A program made the position numbers and the translations under genes. From contig NZ_JAHEWN010000007.1 in the NCBI RefSeq assembly GCF_018598555.1, forward strand, positions 62,001 through 126,000: 64,000 nt of DNA, read 5' to 3'. A model generated the notes under the pieces. It was given only the letters and a program-made list of their open reading frames with translations. It had not been told where the DNA came from and did no database searches. Below are positions 10,021-17,138 of this stretch, in pieces; position 1 is the first letter of the stretch; each line of letters begins with the position of its first letter. This DNA is from Curtobacterium aurantiacum (GTDB lineage: Bacteria; Actinomycetota; Actinomycetes; Actinomycetales; Microbacteriaceae).

Positions 10021-10114
10021 TGGTGCCCCTGGACAGCACCGCAGGGACTCGAACCCCTTCGACCTGCTGGTGCCCCTGGACAGCACCGCAGGGACTCGAA
10101 CCCCTTCGACCTGC
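10021..10114 (-). repeat. Two 47-bp tandem copies of the tRNA-Arg 3' end
   Basis: Directly past the 3' CCA of tRNA-Arg, the T-arm/acceptor sequence is repeated twice with a period of exactly 47 bp (TGGTGCCCCT starts at 10021, 10068 and, in the tRNA itself, 10115). The two copies carry GGTTCGAGTCCCT and CCAGGGGCACCA as in the tRNA, but a 10-nt insert (GCGGTGCTGT on the minus strand) breaks the T-arm, so neither could form a tRNA. This looks like accumulated attachment-site remnants or slippage. Confidence 0.85.
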
Positions 10115-10189
10115 TGGTGCCCCTGGAGGGACTCGAACCCCCAACCGTTTCCTTAGGACGGAACTGCTCTTCCATTGAGCTACAGAGGC
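10115..10189 (-). tRNA. tRNA-Arg (anticodon CCT)
   Basis: The minus strand folds as a standard cloverleaf: acceptor GCCTCTG with CAGGGGC, D-stem GCTC/GAGC, anticodon loop GTCCTAA giving CCT, and T-loop TTCGAGT. The CCA end is encoded. It reads AGG codons. TAGAGT (10200-10205), 10 nt upstream, is the likely -10 and overlaps the TAG stop of the preceding epoxide hydrolase gene. Confidence 0.93.
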
Positions 10190-10202
10190 TGGCCCGTCCA
10201 CT

Positions 10203-11306
10203 CTAGCGGCGGAAGCCCTGCAGGAACGCGTGCAGTTCGTCGACGAACAGGTCGGGCTGCTCGAACGGCGCGAAGTGCCCACCGCGGTCGAGTTCGTGGT
10301 GGAACACGAGGTTCGTGGTGCGCTCGAGCCACTCGCGCGGCACCCGCACGATGTCGCCGGGGAAGATCGAGAACCCGGACGGCACCTCGACCCGTCGTTC
10401 CAGCTGCTCCGCCGGGATCGCCGCGTTCGCGTGGTACATCCGCACCGCCGAGCCGATCGTGGCGGTGACCCAGTACTCGGTGAGCAGCGCCAGGACCTCG
10501 TCGCGCGTGTAGACCGACCACAGGTCCCCGCCGCAGTCGCTCCACGCCCGGAGCTTCTCGACGATCCAGGCAGCGAGACCCGCGGGTGAGTCGTTCAGCC
10601 CGACGGCGGCGGTCTGCGGCTTCGTCCGGTGCAGCATCGCGTAGGCACCCTCGGCGGTGCGCCACCGATCGGTCGCGGCGACGAACTCCCGCTCGGCGGC
10701 GGACAGCGTCGACGCATCGAGCCCCGGCCAGGCGAGCCCGCCGTCGATGCGGTGCACGGCGACGACCCGGTCGGGGTGGTCGAGTGCCAGGTACCGGGCG
10801 ACGTGCGTGCCGATGTCGCCGCCGGATACCGCGAACCGCTCGTACCCGAGGTCCGTCATGAGCGTCGCCCACATGCCGGCCACCTGCCGGGCGTCGAGCA
10901 CCTGCGGCGGCGCATCCGAGAAGCCGTACCCGGGCATGTCCGGCACGATGACGTCGTACCCGGCGTCGACGAGCATCGGCAGCACCTTGCGGTACCGCCA
11001 CCCGGAGTCCGGCCAGCCGTGCGCGAGCAGGACCGGCAGGGCGTCGGGCCGCGGAGCGCGGGCGTGCAGCACGTGGATGCCGATCCCGTCCACGACGACA
11101 CGGCGCGAGGGCAGCGCGGCGAGCTCGGCACGGTGCGCGTCGAAGTCGAACCCGCCGGCCCAGTACTCGACGAGCGGGCGCAGGACGTCGAGGTCCACGC
11201 CGAGCGACCAGGCGACCCCGGCGGGCGCGTCCGGCCAGCGCGTGGCGCGCAGCCGAGCGCGCAGGTCGTCGATGGTCGCGTCGTCGATGTGCGGTGTCTC
11301 GCCCAT
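10203..11306 (-). CDS. Epoxide hydrolase family protein (alpha/beta hydrolase)
   Basis: A 367-residue enzyme with the N-terminal epoxide hydrolase domain (IDDATIDDLRARLRATRWPD) and an alpha/beta-hydrolase core. The oxyanion motif HGWPDSGW is at 96-103, the nucleophile is probably Asp164 in SGGDIG, and the catalytic His is in GGHFAPFEQP near the C-terminus. It should open epoxides to diols; its physiological substrate is unknown. ATG 11306 is chosen because TAGCGT (11314-11319) lies 7 nt upstream; a GTG at 11330 would be 8 codons earlier. The stop codon overlaps the -10 box of the downstream tRNA-Arg. Confidence 0.88.
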   Translation of the reverse strand: MGETPHIDDATIDDLRARLRATRWPDAPAGVAWSLGVDLDVLRPLVEYWAGGFDFDAHRAELAALPSRRVVVDGIGIHVLHARAPRPDALPVLLAHGWPDSGWRYRKVLPMLVDAGYDVIVPDMPGYGFSDAPPQVLDARQVAGMWATLMTDLGYERFAVSGGDIGTHVARYLALDHPDRVVAVHRIDGGLAWPGLDASTLSAAEREFVAATDRWRTAEGAYAMLHRTKPQTAAVGLNDSPAGLAAWIVEKLRAWSDCGGDLWSVYTRDEVLALLTEYWVTATIGSAVRMYHANAAIPAEQLERRVEVPSGFSIFPGDIVRVPREWLERTTNLVFHHELDRGGHFAPFEQPDLFVDELHAFLQGFRR

Positions 11307-11338
11307 GTCGGCGACGCTAGTCAGCGCCACCGACAGGC

Positions 11339-11380
11339 GGACTGGAGGCCCGTGGCGGCGTCACCACGGGCCTCCAGTCC
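11339..11380. terminator. Hairpin with 17-bp perfect arms
   Basis: GGACTGGAGGCCCGTGG pairs perfectly with its complement around an 8-nt loop. It lies past the 3' end of the HNH gene. An almost identical 42-bp element occurs at 56447-56488, one base different. Confidence 0.8.
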
Positions 11381-11388
11381 GTCACATG

Positions 11389-11438
11389 GTGTGCAGCAAC
11401 GGTCGGGTCCGCCTGGTCGAGCCGACCATTGCTGCTCA
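11389..11438. repeat. Palindrome, GTGAGCAG family
   Basis: Arms at 11389-11406 and 11422-11438 share GCAGCAA(C/T)GGTCGG with two mismatches. The core matches the elements at 7333 and 40234. It lies between the HNH gene end and the terminator at 11339. Confidence 0.6.
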
Positions 11439-11456
11439 CGAACGCGGCGGCGGCCG

Positions 11457-11951
11457 CTACGCGGCCACGAGGTACTCGTCCCACTCCGCCTGGGGGCGCT
11501 CGATGCCGCGCACGACCCACGAGGACCCGTGCGGCACCTTCGGCGGGAACCGGAGGCGCCACCCCATCTCCTGCGGGGTGCGGTCACCCTTGGTGTTGTT
11601 GCAGGCCAGGCAGCAGGCGACGAGGTTCTCCCACGAGTCCTGCCCACCGCGCGACCGCGGCTGCACGTGGTCGATCGTGGTGGCGTGCCGGCCGCAGTAG
11701 GCACAGTGGTTGCCGTCCCGACGCAGCACACCGCGACGGGACACCGGCACGAGTCTGGAGTGCGGGATGCGCACGTAGCGGGTGAGGATGATGACGGACG
11801 GACGGTCGTAGCTCGACGTCGACCCGGTGACCGGGTGTTCGACGTCGGCGGCGACGATGGCGGCCTTCTGGTTCATGACCAGCACGAGGGCTCGTCGGAA
11901 CGAGATCACCGCGAGGGGCTCGTAACCGGCGTTGAGGACGAGAGTGCGCAT
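11457..11951 (-). CDS. HNH endonuclease
   Basis: A 164-residue HNH nuclease of the small actinobacterial type. Residues 83-118 hold the zinc and active-site residues: CAYC (83-86), the DH pair in TTIDHVQPRSRGG (94-95), ENL with Asn109, and CLACN (114-118). Such proteins cut DNA; the chromosomal single-copy kind is usually of unknown role, possibly repair. AAGGGA upstream supports the ATG at 11951. There is no methylase partner nearby, so a restriction system is unlikely. Confidence 0.88.
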   Translation of the reverse strand: MRTLVLNAGYEPLAVISFRRALVLVMNQKAAIVAADVEHPVTGSTSSYDRPSVIILTRYVRIPHSRLVPVSRRGVLRRDGNHCAYCGRHATTIDHVQPRSRGGQDSWENLVACCLACNNTKGDRTPQEMGWRLRFPPKVPHGSSWVVRGIERPQAEWDEYLVAA

Positions 11952-12304
11952 GGGTTCCCTTCCGACGTGCCTGGACGGCTTCCAGGCGCTGCGGGTGCGT
12001 CGGGCCGACGACGCGAACGGGTGAGGACGACCTGTTCACACCCCTGGAACCACGAAGAGCACCACCCGGATGGGCAGTGCTCTCGTCATGCAGGGGCGTG
12101 CTGGTGCACGCAGGCTGTGCTCGACCATATGTCGACGCGCGCGCGCCGACCCATGGTGCGGGTCGTGCGGAACATCGACATGAGGGTCTCCTGTTCGCGC
12201 CGGTGCGGACCGGTGCAGCGTCAGGTTAACCCAGAAACCGGCCCGGCACGAGGGTGTGCGGGCCGGTTGTGGAGAAGTTCACACTCCCCCGTGGGCAGTG
12301 TTCG
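11952..12304. other. Intergenic region upstream of the HNH gene
   Basis: 353 bp with no convincing gene. It contains the HNH ribosome-binding site and, near the right end, the terminator of the NlpC/P60 gene (12236-12268). Nothing else recognisable is seen. Confidence 0.5.
12236..12268 (-). terminator. Terminator of the NlpC/P60 gene
   Basis: AACCGGCCCGGCAC pairs with GTGCGGGCCGGTT around a short loop, 37 bp past the stop codon of the peptidase gene. Confidence 0.7.
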
Positions 12305-13276
12305 CTAGATGCCGAAGCGGACGATGTGGTAGTCGCTCGTCCAGATCGGACGGATCTGCACGGTGCCGCCGGGCTTCGGGGCGTCCATGATCATGCCGTT
12401 CCCCATGTAGAAGCCGTCGTGCGCCTCGTTGTTGAAGATGACGACGTCTCCGGGCTGCGCCTCGGACTCGGGGATCGTGGTGCCGGCCTGGTCCTGCAGC
12501 GGCACCGAGTGCGCGAGGTCGATGCCGTACTGGGCGTACACGAACATGATGAAGCCCGAGCAGTCGAAGCCCGACGGGTCCGCGCCACCGAAGACGTACG
12601 GGGTGCCGATGTACTGCTTGCCCGTGGCGGCCACGGCCGGCAGCGAGAACGGGGTGTCGGCGGCGGAGGAACTGGCCGCGTACTCGGCAGCGGTGGGCCC
12701 GGTGTACGAGGAGTACTGCTTCGCGGTCGCGGCGCGGGCGGTCTGGGTCTGCTCGGCCTGCTCGGCGGCTTCCTTCGCTGCGGCGGCCTGGTCGGCGGCG
12801 GCTTGCTTCGCGGCCTTCTCGGCGTCGAGCGTCGCGGTGGAGGTCGCGCCGAAGCCGTCGCGGCTCGTGTCGGCCAGAGCCACGGCGTCCGAGACCGACA
12901 GTTCCTGGCTCTGCGTGGCACGGGCCTGACGCTGGGCGTCGGCGACGGCGGTCGAGTTGCTGGAGGTCGTCGCGGCGAAGGCCGGGGCGACCGCGACCGT
13001 ACCGAACATGCCGGCGGCCACGGTGAGGACGACCGGCGCGAGGAACCTGCGCTTCCGTGACGTCGCGCTCGCCTTGGCGACGCTCGCGGCGGTCGCGGCC
13101 TGCGCGGCACGACGGCCGCCGGGCAGCGGGGCGGAGCGCACCGGCACGACCTTGCGGACCGGTCGGCCCTCGGCCTCGCGCACGGCCCGCCGGGTGAGCG
13201 GGCTGGTGGTGGCGTTCTCGGTGTTCGTCGGGTTCACGGGCGTCTGGTCGTCCGCGGCGGTACCGGTCTGCGTCAA
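12305..13276 (-). CDS. C40-family NlpC/P60 cell-wall peptidase
   Basis: A secreted cysteine peptidase that cuts peptide stems of peptidoglycan. It has a long basic N-terminal segment, one hydrophobic export/anchor helix (FLAPVVLTVAAGMFG) ending at AFA, an Ala/Gln/Lys-rich helical linker, then the NlpC/P60 domain. The catalytic Cys is in GFDCSGFIMF, His in NEAHDGFYMG, and the polar third residue follows near the C-terminus. I prefer the TTG at 13276, preceded by GGAG with 9 nt spacing. An ATG at 13339 would add 21 residues of unconserved sequence. A long leader upstream may be regulatory. Confidence 0.88.
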   Translation of the reverse strand: MTQTGTAADDQTPVNPTNTENATTSPLTRRAVREAEGRPVRKVVPVRSAPLPGGRRAAQAATAASVAKASATSRKRRFLAPVVLTVAAGMFGTVAVAPAFAATTSSNSTAVADAQRQARATQSQELSVSDAVALADTSRDGFGATSTATLDAEKAAKQAAADQAAAAKEAAEQAEQTQTARAATAKQYSSYTGPTAAEYAASSSAADTPFSLPAVAATGKQYIGTPYVFGGADPSGFDCSGFIMFVYAQYGIDLAHSVPLQDQAGTTIPESEAQPGDVVIFNNEAHDGFYMGNGMIMDAPKPGGTVQIRPIWTSDYHIVRFGI

Positions 13277-13518
13277 GAGGTGGGTCTCCGGCGTCTCGTC
13301 ATCACGCCGCCGTGGGTGTCCGGCGTCGTGCAACCCCATCCGTTCGTCATCGTTTCCGATCGAGGCAGGAGACGGGTTCGAGACGTCCTGCCACGGGTCT
13401 CCGGCTCAGGGGCAGCGCGGGGACTCGGACGAGTGTACGGAGGCGTCGTTACCGAGTCGAGACAAAACGCCCCGCAGGTAACGAAACGGTAAACACTCTC
13501 AGGGAGTGCCGGGAGCGG
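13277..13518 (-). promoter_or_regulatory. 5' leader of the NlpC/P60 gene
   Basis: About 240 bp between the IdeR-type gene and the peptidase. It includes the inverted repeat CGTTACC/GGTAACG (about 13453-13489) and a hairpin with arms GGCAGGA/TCCTGCC (about 13371-13399). Actinobacterial NlpC genes are often controlled by a c-di-AMP (ydaO) riboswitch, but I could not find that motif's conserved core here, so the role is open. Confidence 0.3.
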
Positions 13519-14214
13519 TCAGTCTCGCTCGATGTAGACGTGCTGCGCGACCTCGATGGGCAGCTCGATGCCGGACTCTTCGCCGTCGACACGGACCGCG
13601 ACGTAGGCGCCGGCGCGCTGCACGCTCGCCACCCGGCCGGGCATGACACCGGCGGTGCGGAGCTGGTGCAGGAGTTCGGGCTCGAACTGCACGGGTTCGC
13701 CGAGGCGTCGGATGACCCCGGTCGCGACGGCGTCGGTGCCCTCGGTCGCGGCGACGATGTTCTGGACCCCGTCGAGGAACCCGGCAGCCGCGGGGCCGCC
13801 GATCTCGGGCAGACCGGGGATCGGGTTGCCGTAGGGCGACTCGGTGGGGTTGCCGAGCATCTCGAGCAGCCGGACCTCGACCTGCTCGCTCATGACGTGT
13901 TCCCAGCGGCAGGCCTCGTCGTGCACGAAGGCCCAGTCGAGCCCGATGACGTCGGCGAGCAGACGCTCGGCCAGACGGTGCTTGCGCATCACGTGGGTGG
14001 CGCGGGAACGGCCCTCGTCGGTGAGCTCCAGGTGCCGGTCACCCGAGACGACGACCAGGCCGTCGCGCTCCATCCGGGCGATGGTCTGCGAGACCGTCGG
14101 GCCCGAGTGTCCGAGGCGCTCGGAGATGCGCGCGCGCAGCGGCACGATCGCCTCTTCCTCCAGGTCGAGGATGGTGCGAAGGTACATCTCCGTGGTGTCG
14201 ACGAGATCGGTCAC
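13519..14214 (-). CDS. Iron-dependent repressor, DtxR/IdeR family
   Basis: A metal-sensing repressor of iron or manganese genes. The 231-residue length is that of IdeR (230). All DtxR metal ligands are present at matching numbers: Met10, Cys102, Glu105 and His106 (site 2), and His79, Glu83 and His98 (site 1). Cys at 102 argues for the iron-responsive IdeR/DtxR type over MntR. The N-terminal winged helix includes GHSGPTVSQTIARMERDGL, and the C-terminal SH3-like domain is present. The GTG at 14214 is preceded by GAGAGG. It is transcribed toward the NlpC/P60 gene, which has its own leader. Confidence 0.92.
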   Translation of the reverse strand: MTDLVDTTEMYLRTILDLEEEAIVPLRARISERLGHSGPTVSQTIARMERDGLVVVSGDRHLELTDEGRSRATHVMRKHRLAERLLADVIGLDWAFVHDEACRWEHVMSEQVEVRLLEMLGNPTESPYGNPIPGLPEIGGPAAAGFLDGVQNIVAATEGTDAVATGVIRRLGEPVQFEPELLHQLRTAGVMPGRVASVQRAGAYVAVRVDGEESGIELPIEVAQHVYIERD

Positions 14215-14386
14215 GGTCCGCCTCTCATGTCTGGGCCCAGCGCCGACCACACTACTTGTTCGCACCGACGATCACCGACCGGCGCCCGGGTGCACGTGAG
14301 AAAGGGTCATCGGACGCGGTGGACGGGTGCGCCTGACCCTCCCCGTCCGGCCGGTACACGGGCGGGAGCGGTCGGATCGTCGTCGT

Positions 14387-14392
14387 TAGGAT
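14387..14392 (+). promoter_or_regulatory. serC -10 box
   Basis: TAGGAT ends 6 nt before the ATG of serC, the leaderless layout. The -35 region is GC-rich and not clear. Confidence 0.55.
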
Positions 14393-14398
14393 CGGTGC

Positions 14399-15514
14399 AT
14401 GGCAGACATCGTCATCCCGGCCGAACTCCTCCCCACCGACGGTCGCTTCGGCTGCGGCCCGTCGAAGATCCGCGGCGCACAGCTCGAGTCCCTCGTGACG
14501 CGCGGCGCCACGATCCTCGGCACCTCGCACCGCCAGAAGCCCGTGAAGGACCTGGTCGGCAGCGTCCGCTCCGGTCTCGCCGACCTGTTCCAGGTCCCCG
14601 AGGGCTACGAGGTCGTCCTCGGCAACGGCGGCTCGACCGCGTTCTGGGACGCCGCCGCGTTCGGCCTCATCGAGCGCCGTGCCGAGAACCTGTCGTTCGG
14701 CGAGTTCGGGTCGAAGTTCGCCAAGGCCGCAGCGGCCCCGTGGCTCGAGGCACCGCACGTCGTCGAGGCACCGGGTGGCTCCCTCGCCGCACTCGAGCCG
14801 GTGGAGGGCGTGGACGTCTACGCCTACCCGCACAACGAGACCTCGACGGGTGTCATGGCCCCCGTCGTCCGCGCGGCCGGTGACGCCGGCGCCCTCACGG
14901 TCGTCGACGCGACCAGTGCCGCCGGTGGCGCCCTGTTCGACGTCAGCGCCACGGACGTCTACTACTTCGCCCCGCAGAAGAACTTCGCCTCGGACGGCGG
15001 CCTGTGGCTCGCGCTGCTCTCCCCCGCCGCGATCGAGCGGATCGAGCGGATCGCCGCCTCCGGCCGGTACATCCCGGAGTTCCTGTCGCTCAAGAACGCC
15101 GTCGACAACTCGCGCCTGGACCAGACGCTGAACACCCCGGCGATCTCCACGCTGCTGCTGCTCGACGAGCAGGTGCGGTGGATGAACGAGTCCGGTGGCC
15201 TGGCGTGGGCGGACCTCCGCACCAAGACGTCGTCGTCGACCATCTACGACTGGGCCGAGGCGAGCGACTACGCCACCCCGTTCGTCACCGACCCCGCAGC
15301 CCGGTCGCAGGTCGTCGCCACGATCGACCTCGACGACTCCATCGACGCCAAGGTCGTGGCCGCGACCCTGCGCGCCAACGGCATCGTCGACACCGAGCCG
15401 TACCGGAAGCTCGGACGCAACCAGCTGCGCGTCGCCACGTTCACCGCCATCGACCCGGACGACGTCGCGAAGCTCGTGCGCGCGATCGACTTCACGGTCG
15501 ACGCCCTGCGCTGA
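14399..15514 (+). CDS. serC: Phosphoserine aminotransferase
   Basis: Converts 3-phosphohydroxypyruvate to phosphoserine with glutamate (serine synthesis). It is a 371-residue PLP enzyme of the mycobacterial SerC subgroup. The start reads ADIVIPAELLPTDGRFGCGP, residues GTSHRQ bind phosphate, and Lys194 in FAPQKNFASDGG forms the Schiff base with PLP. The ATG 14399 follows the -10 box by 6 nt. It converges on the DUF3027 gene, the same pairing as Rv0884c/Rv0883c, and shares a bidirectional terminator with it. Confidence 0.95.
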   Translation: MADIVIPAELLPTDGRFGCGPSKIRGAQLESLVTRGATILGTSHRQKPVKDLVGSVRSGLADLFQVPEGYEVVLGNGGSTAFWDAAAFGLIERRAENLSFGEFGSKFAKAAAAPWLEAPHVVEAPGGSLAALEPVEGVDVYAYPHNETSTGVMAPVVRAAGDAGALTVVDATSAAGGALFDVSATDVYYFAPQKNFASDGGLWLALLSPAAIERIERIAASGRYIPEFLSLKNAVDNSRLDQTLNTPAISTLLLLDEQVRWMNESGGLAWADLRTKTSSSTIYDWAEASDYATPFVTDPAARSQVVATIDLDDSIDAKVVAATLRANGIVDTEPYRKLGRNQLRVATFTAIDPDDVAKLVRAIDFTVDALR

Positions 15515-15550
15515 CGTTCTCCCAGCGCTGACCCGCGCCCGGAACGAGGA

Positions 15551-15587
15551 CGGGCCCGGCACCACCGCATCGGTGGTGCCGGGCCCG
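15551..15587. terminator. Bidirectional terminator between serC and the DUF3027 gene
   Basis: CGGGCCCGGCACCACCG pairs perfectly with its complement around CAT. It lies between the two convergent stop codons. Confidence 0.85.
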
Positions 15588-15605
15588 TTCGTCGGTCCGG
15601 GTGGG

Positions 15606-16373
15606 TCAGGCGCGGTGGAAGCCCGGGTCGGCCTCGCCGGCGTCGAGCCGGTCGACCTCGAGATCGGCGTCGGGCTCGAACGGCTGCACGCGGCGGGCAC
15701 GACGACGGCCACGGGGCGGCTGCGGGGCCTCGTCCTCGGGGGCGTCGTCGGCAGCTGCGGCGTCGGCGGTGTCGCTCACGTCGGCGAGTGCGTCGACGTC
15801 CACGCCCTCGATGTCGTCGTCGTCCGACTCGTCGAGGTCGTCCTCGTCGGCATCGAAGTCGTCATCATCGTCGTCGTCGGACTCGTCGTCGTCCTCGTCG
15901 TCATCCGAGTCGTCGTAGTCGTCGTCCTCGTCATCCGAGTCGTCCTCGTCGGAGTCGTCCTCGTCATCCGAGTCGTCGTCGAAGTCATCGTCGTCCGAGT
16001 CGTCCTCGTCGGAGTCGTCCTCGTCCTCGTCCTCGTCCTCGGACTCGTGCTCCTGCGCCGCCCGGTACTCCGCCAGACGCTCGGACCAGGGCACCCACTC
16101 GGGCGCGACGAGCGAGCCGTCGCCGGGCATCAGCTCGACCTCGAGCACGGTCGGCTCGTCGTCGCCGATCTTGGCGACGCTGACGGTCCAGCGCCACCCG
16201 GGGTAGCCGGGCAGCCGGTTGGCGAACAGGACGGACACGACGCCGTCCCCTTCGTCCACGGTGCCGACGGGGGCACCGACCGTCGACTCGGGGGTGACCT
16301 CGAGCAACGCCTCGCGCGCCAGGTCGGTGTAGTCGGGAAGGGCGTCGGCCCCTGCTGTCTCGGACTCGGTCAT
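15606..16373 (-). CDS. DUF3027-family protein with an extreme poly-acidic tract
   Basis: 255 residues of unknown function. Residues 1-108 form a compact domain (LPDYTDLAREALLEVTPE, PGYPGWRWTVSVA, PEWVPWSERL) typical of actinobacterial DUF3027. Residues 110-188 are almost only Asp, Glu and Ser, about 79 in a row, encoded by short tandem repeats of GAC/GAG/TCC codons. A basic patch (GRRRARRV) follows. DUF3027 normally sits beside serC and a cold-shock gene, as here, and the genome order matches Rv0883c. The start is 4 bp past the cold-shock stop, so the two are co-transcribed. The acidic tail could bind RNA-binding or basic partners, which is inference. Confidence 0.8.
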   Translation of the reverse strand: MTESETAGADALPDYTDLAREALLEVTPESTVGAPVGTVDEGDGVVSVLFANRLPGYPGWRWTVSVAKIGDDEPTVLEVELMPGDGSLVAPEWVPWSERLAEYRAAQEHESEDEDEDEDDSDEDDSDDDDFDDDSDDEDDSDEDDSDDEDDDYDDSDDDEDDDESDDDDDDDFDADEDDLDESDDDDIEGVDVDALADVSDTADAAAADDAPEDEAPQPPRGRRRARRVQPFEPDADLEVDRLDAGEADPGFHRA

Positions 16374-16377
16374 GGGG

Positions 16378-16755
16378 TCACGCCTCCAACTGGTCTGCGA
16401 CGTGCCGCAGGATGGCGGCGATGCGATCGCCGTTCTTCGGGTAGCGGCCGTGGCGGAGGTCTCCGCTGATCCGGTCGAGTTCCTTCACCAGGTCCTCGAC
16501 GATCACGGCCATGTCGTCCGCGGAGCGACGGGTCATCCGGGACAGCGACGGCTGGGGTTCGAGCAGCCGCACGGACAACGCCTGCGACCCCTTCTTCCCC
16601 TGGACGACGCCGTACTCGAGCCGCGTGCCGGCCTTGACGGTCACGACGCCGTCGGGCAGCGAGGACGCGTGCAGGAACACCTGGTCGCCGTCGTCTCCGG
16701 TGATGAAGCCGAAGCCCTTGTCGTCGTCGTAGAACTTGACCTTGCCGGTGGGCAT
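16378..16755 (-). CDS. Cold-shock domain protein with C-terminal extension
   Basis: A 125-residue nucleic-acid-binding protein. Residues 1-65 are a cold-shock OB fold with the RNP motifs KGFGFIT and VFLHAS. Residues 66-125 are an extra helical domain (VIVEDLVKELDRISGDLRHGRYP), as in mycobacterial CspB. GAGGAG 8 nt before ATG supports the start. The stop is 4 bp before the DUF3027 start, so the genes form an operon. Likely an RNA chaperone. Confidence 0.9.
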   Translation of the reverse strand: MPTGKVKFYDDDKGFGFITGDDGDQVFLHASSLPDGVVTVKAGTRLEYGVVQGKKGSQALSVRLLEPQPSLSRMTRRSADDMAVIVEDLVKELDRISGDLRHGRYPKNGDRIAAILRHVADQLEA

Positions 16756-16810
16756 GCGTGGACTCCTCGAGGTCGTGGTACGGCCGTGGTGCGTCGGATA
16801 TCCTGGGTCG

Positions 16811-17110
16811 ATGGCCAATCCGACCCGATCAACCGGGAACCCGCAGGATTCCGCAGAACCCCCGGTGACGTTCAATCGTACCGAACGCGCTCTGGCGTTC
16901 ATGATCGGTGGGATCATCATCCTCGGCCTGCTCTGCTTCGTCGCGATGATCATCATGTGGCTCACCGCGCCCACCGCACGGGGTTCGATGCCGTGGCCGG
17001 TGATCATGGCCATCCCGCTCTTCGGCTTCCCGATCGCCATGGTGCTGGTCTTCACGCTCCTCGGCATCACCTGGACACGTCGCGCACGAGCGAACCGGAC
17101 GGCTCGCTGA
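16811..17110 (+). CDS. Small membrane protein with two helices
   Basis: A 99-residue protein of unknown function. After a polar N-terminus it has two hydrophobic helices (about 34-56 and 68-90) and a basic end, RRARANRTAR. The position, divergent from the cold-shock gene and next to DUF3027, parallels Rv0882, a small membrane protein, but I cannot confirm homology. TATCCT (16799-16804) lies 6 nt before the ATG, so a leaderless mRNA is likely. Confidence 0.75.
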   Translation: MANPTRSTGNPQDSAEPPVTFNRTERALAFMIGGIIILGLLCFVAMIIMWLTAPTARGSMPWPVIMAIPLFGFPIAMVLVFTLLGITWTRRARANRTAR

Positions 17111-17138
17111 CGTCCGCCCCGGACGCTGGCACCGGACG

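Noticed and set aside
10021..10114. Two extra tRNA genes
   Set aside because: Only the 3' third of the tRNA is repeated, and a 10-nt insert disrupts the T-arm.
11457..11951. Restriction-modification system at the HNH gene
   Set aside because: There is no methyltransferase or specificity gene next to it; the class I methyltransferase at 49,666 is far away and lacks DNA-methylase motifs.
13277..13518. A c-di-AMP (ydaO) riboswitch before the NlpC/P60 gene
   Set aside because: The place is right for the family, but the conserved core and paired elements could not be recognised. Only a short hairpin and an inverted repeat are seen.
15787..16183. An Arg-rich protein coded opposite the acidic tract of DUF3027
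   Set aside because: The Arg/Ser pattern is simply the reverse complement of the GAC/GAG/TCC repeats.
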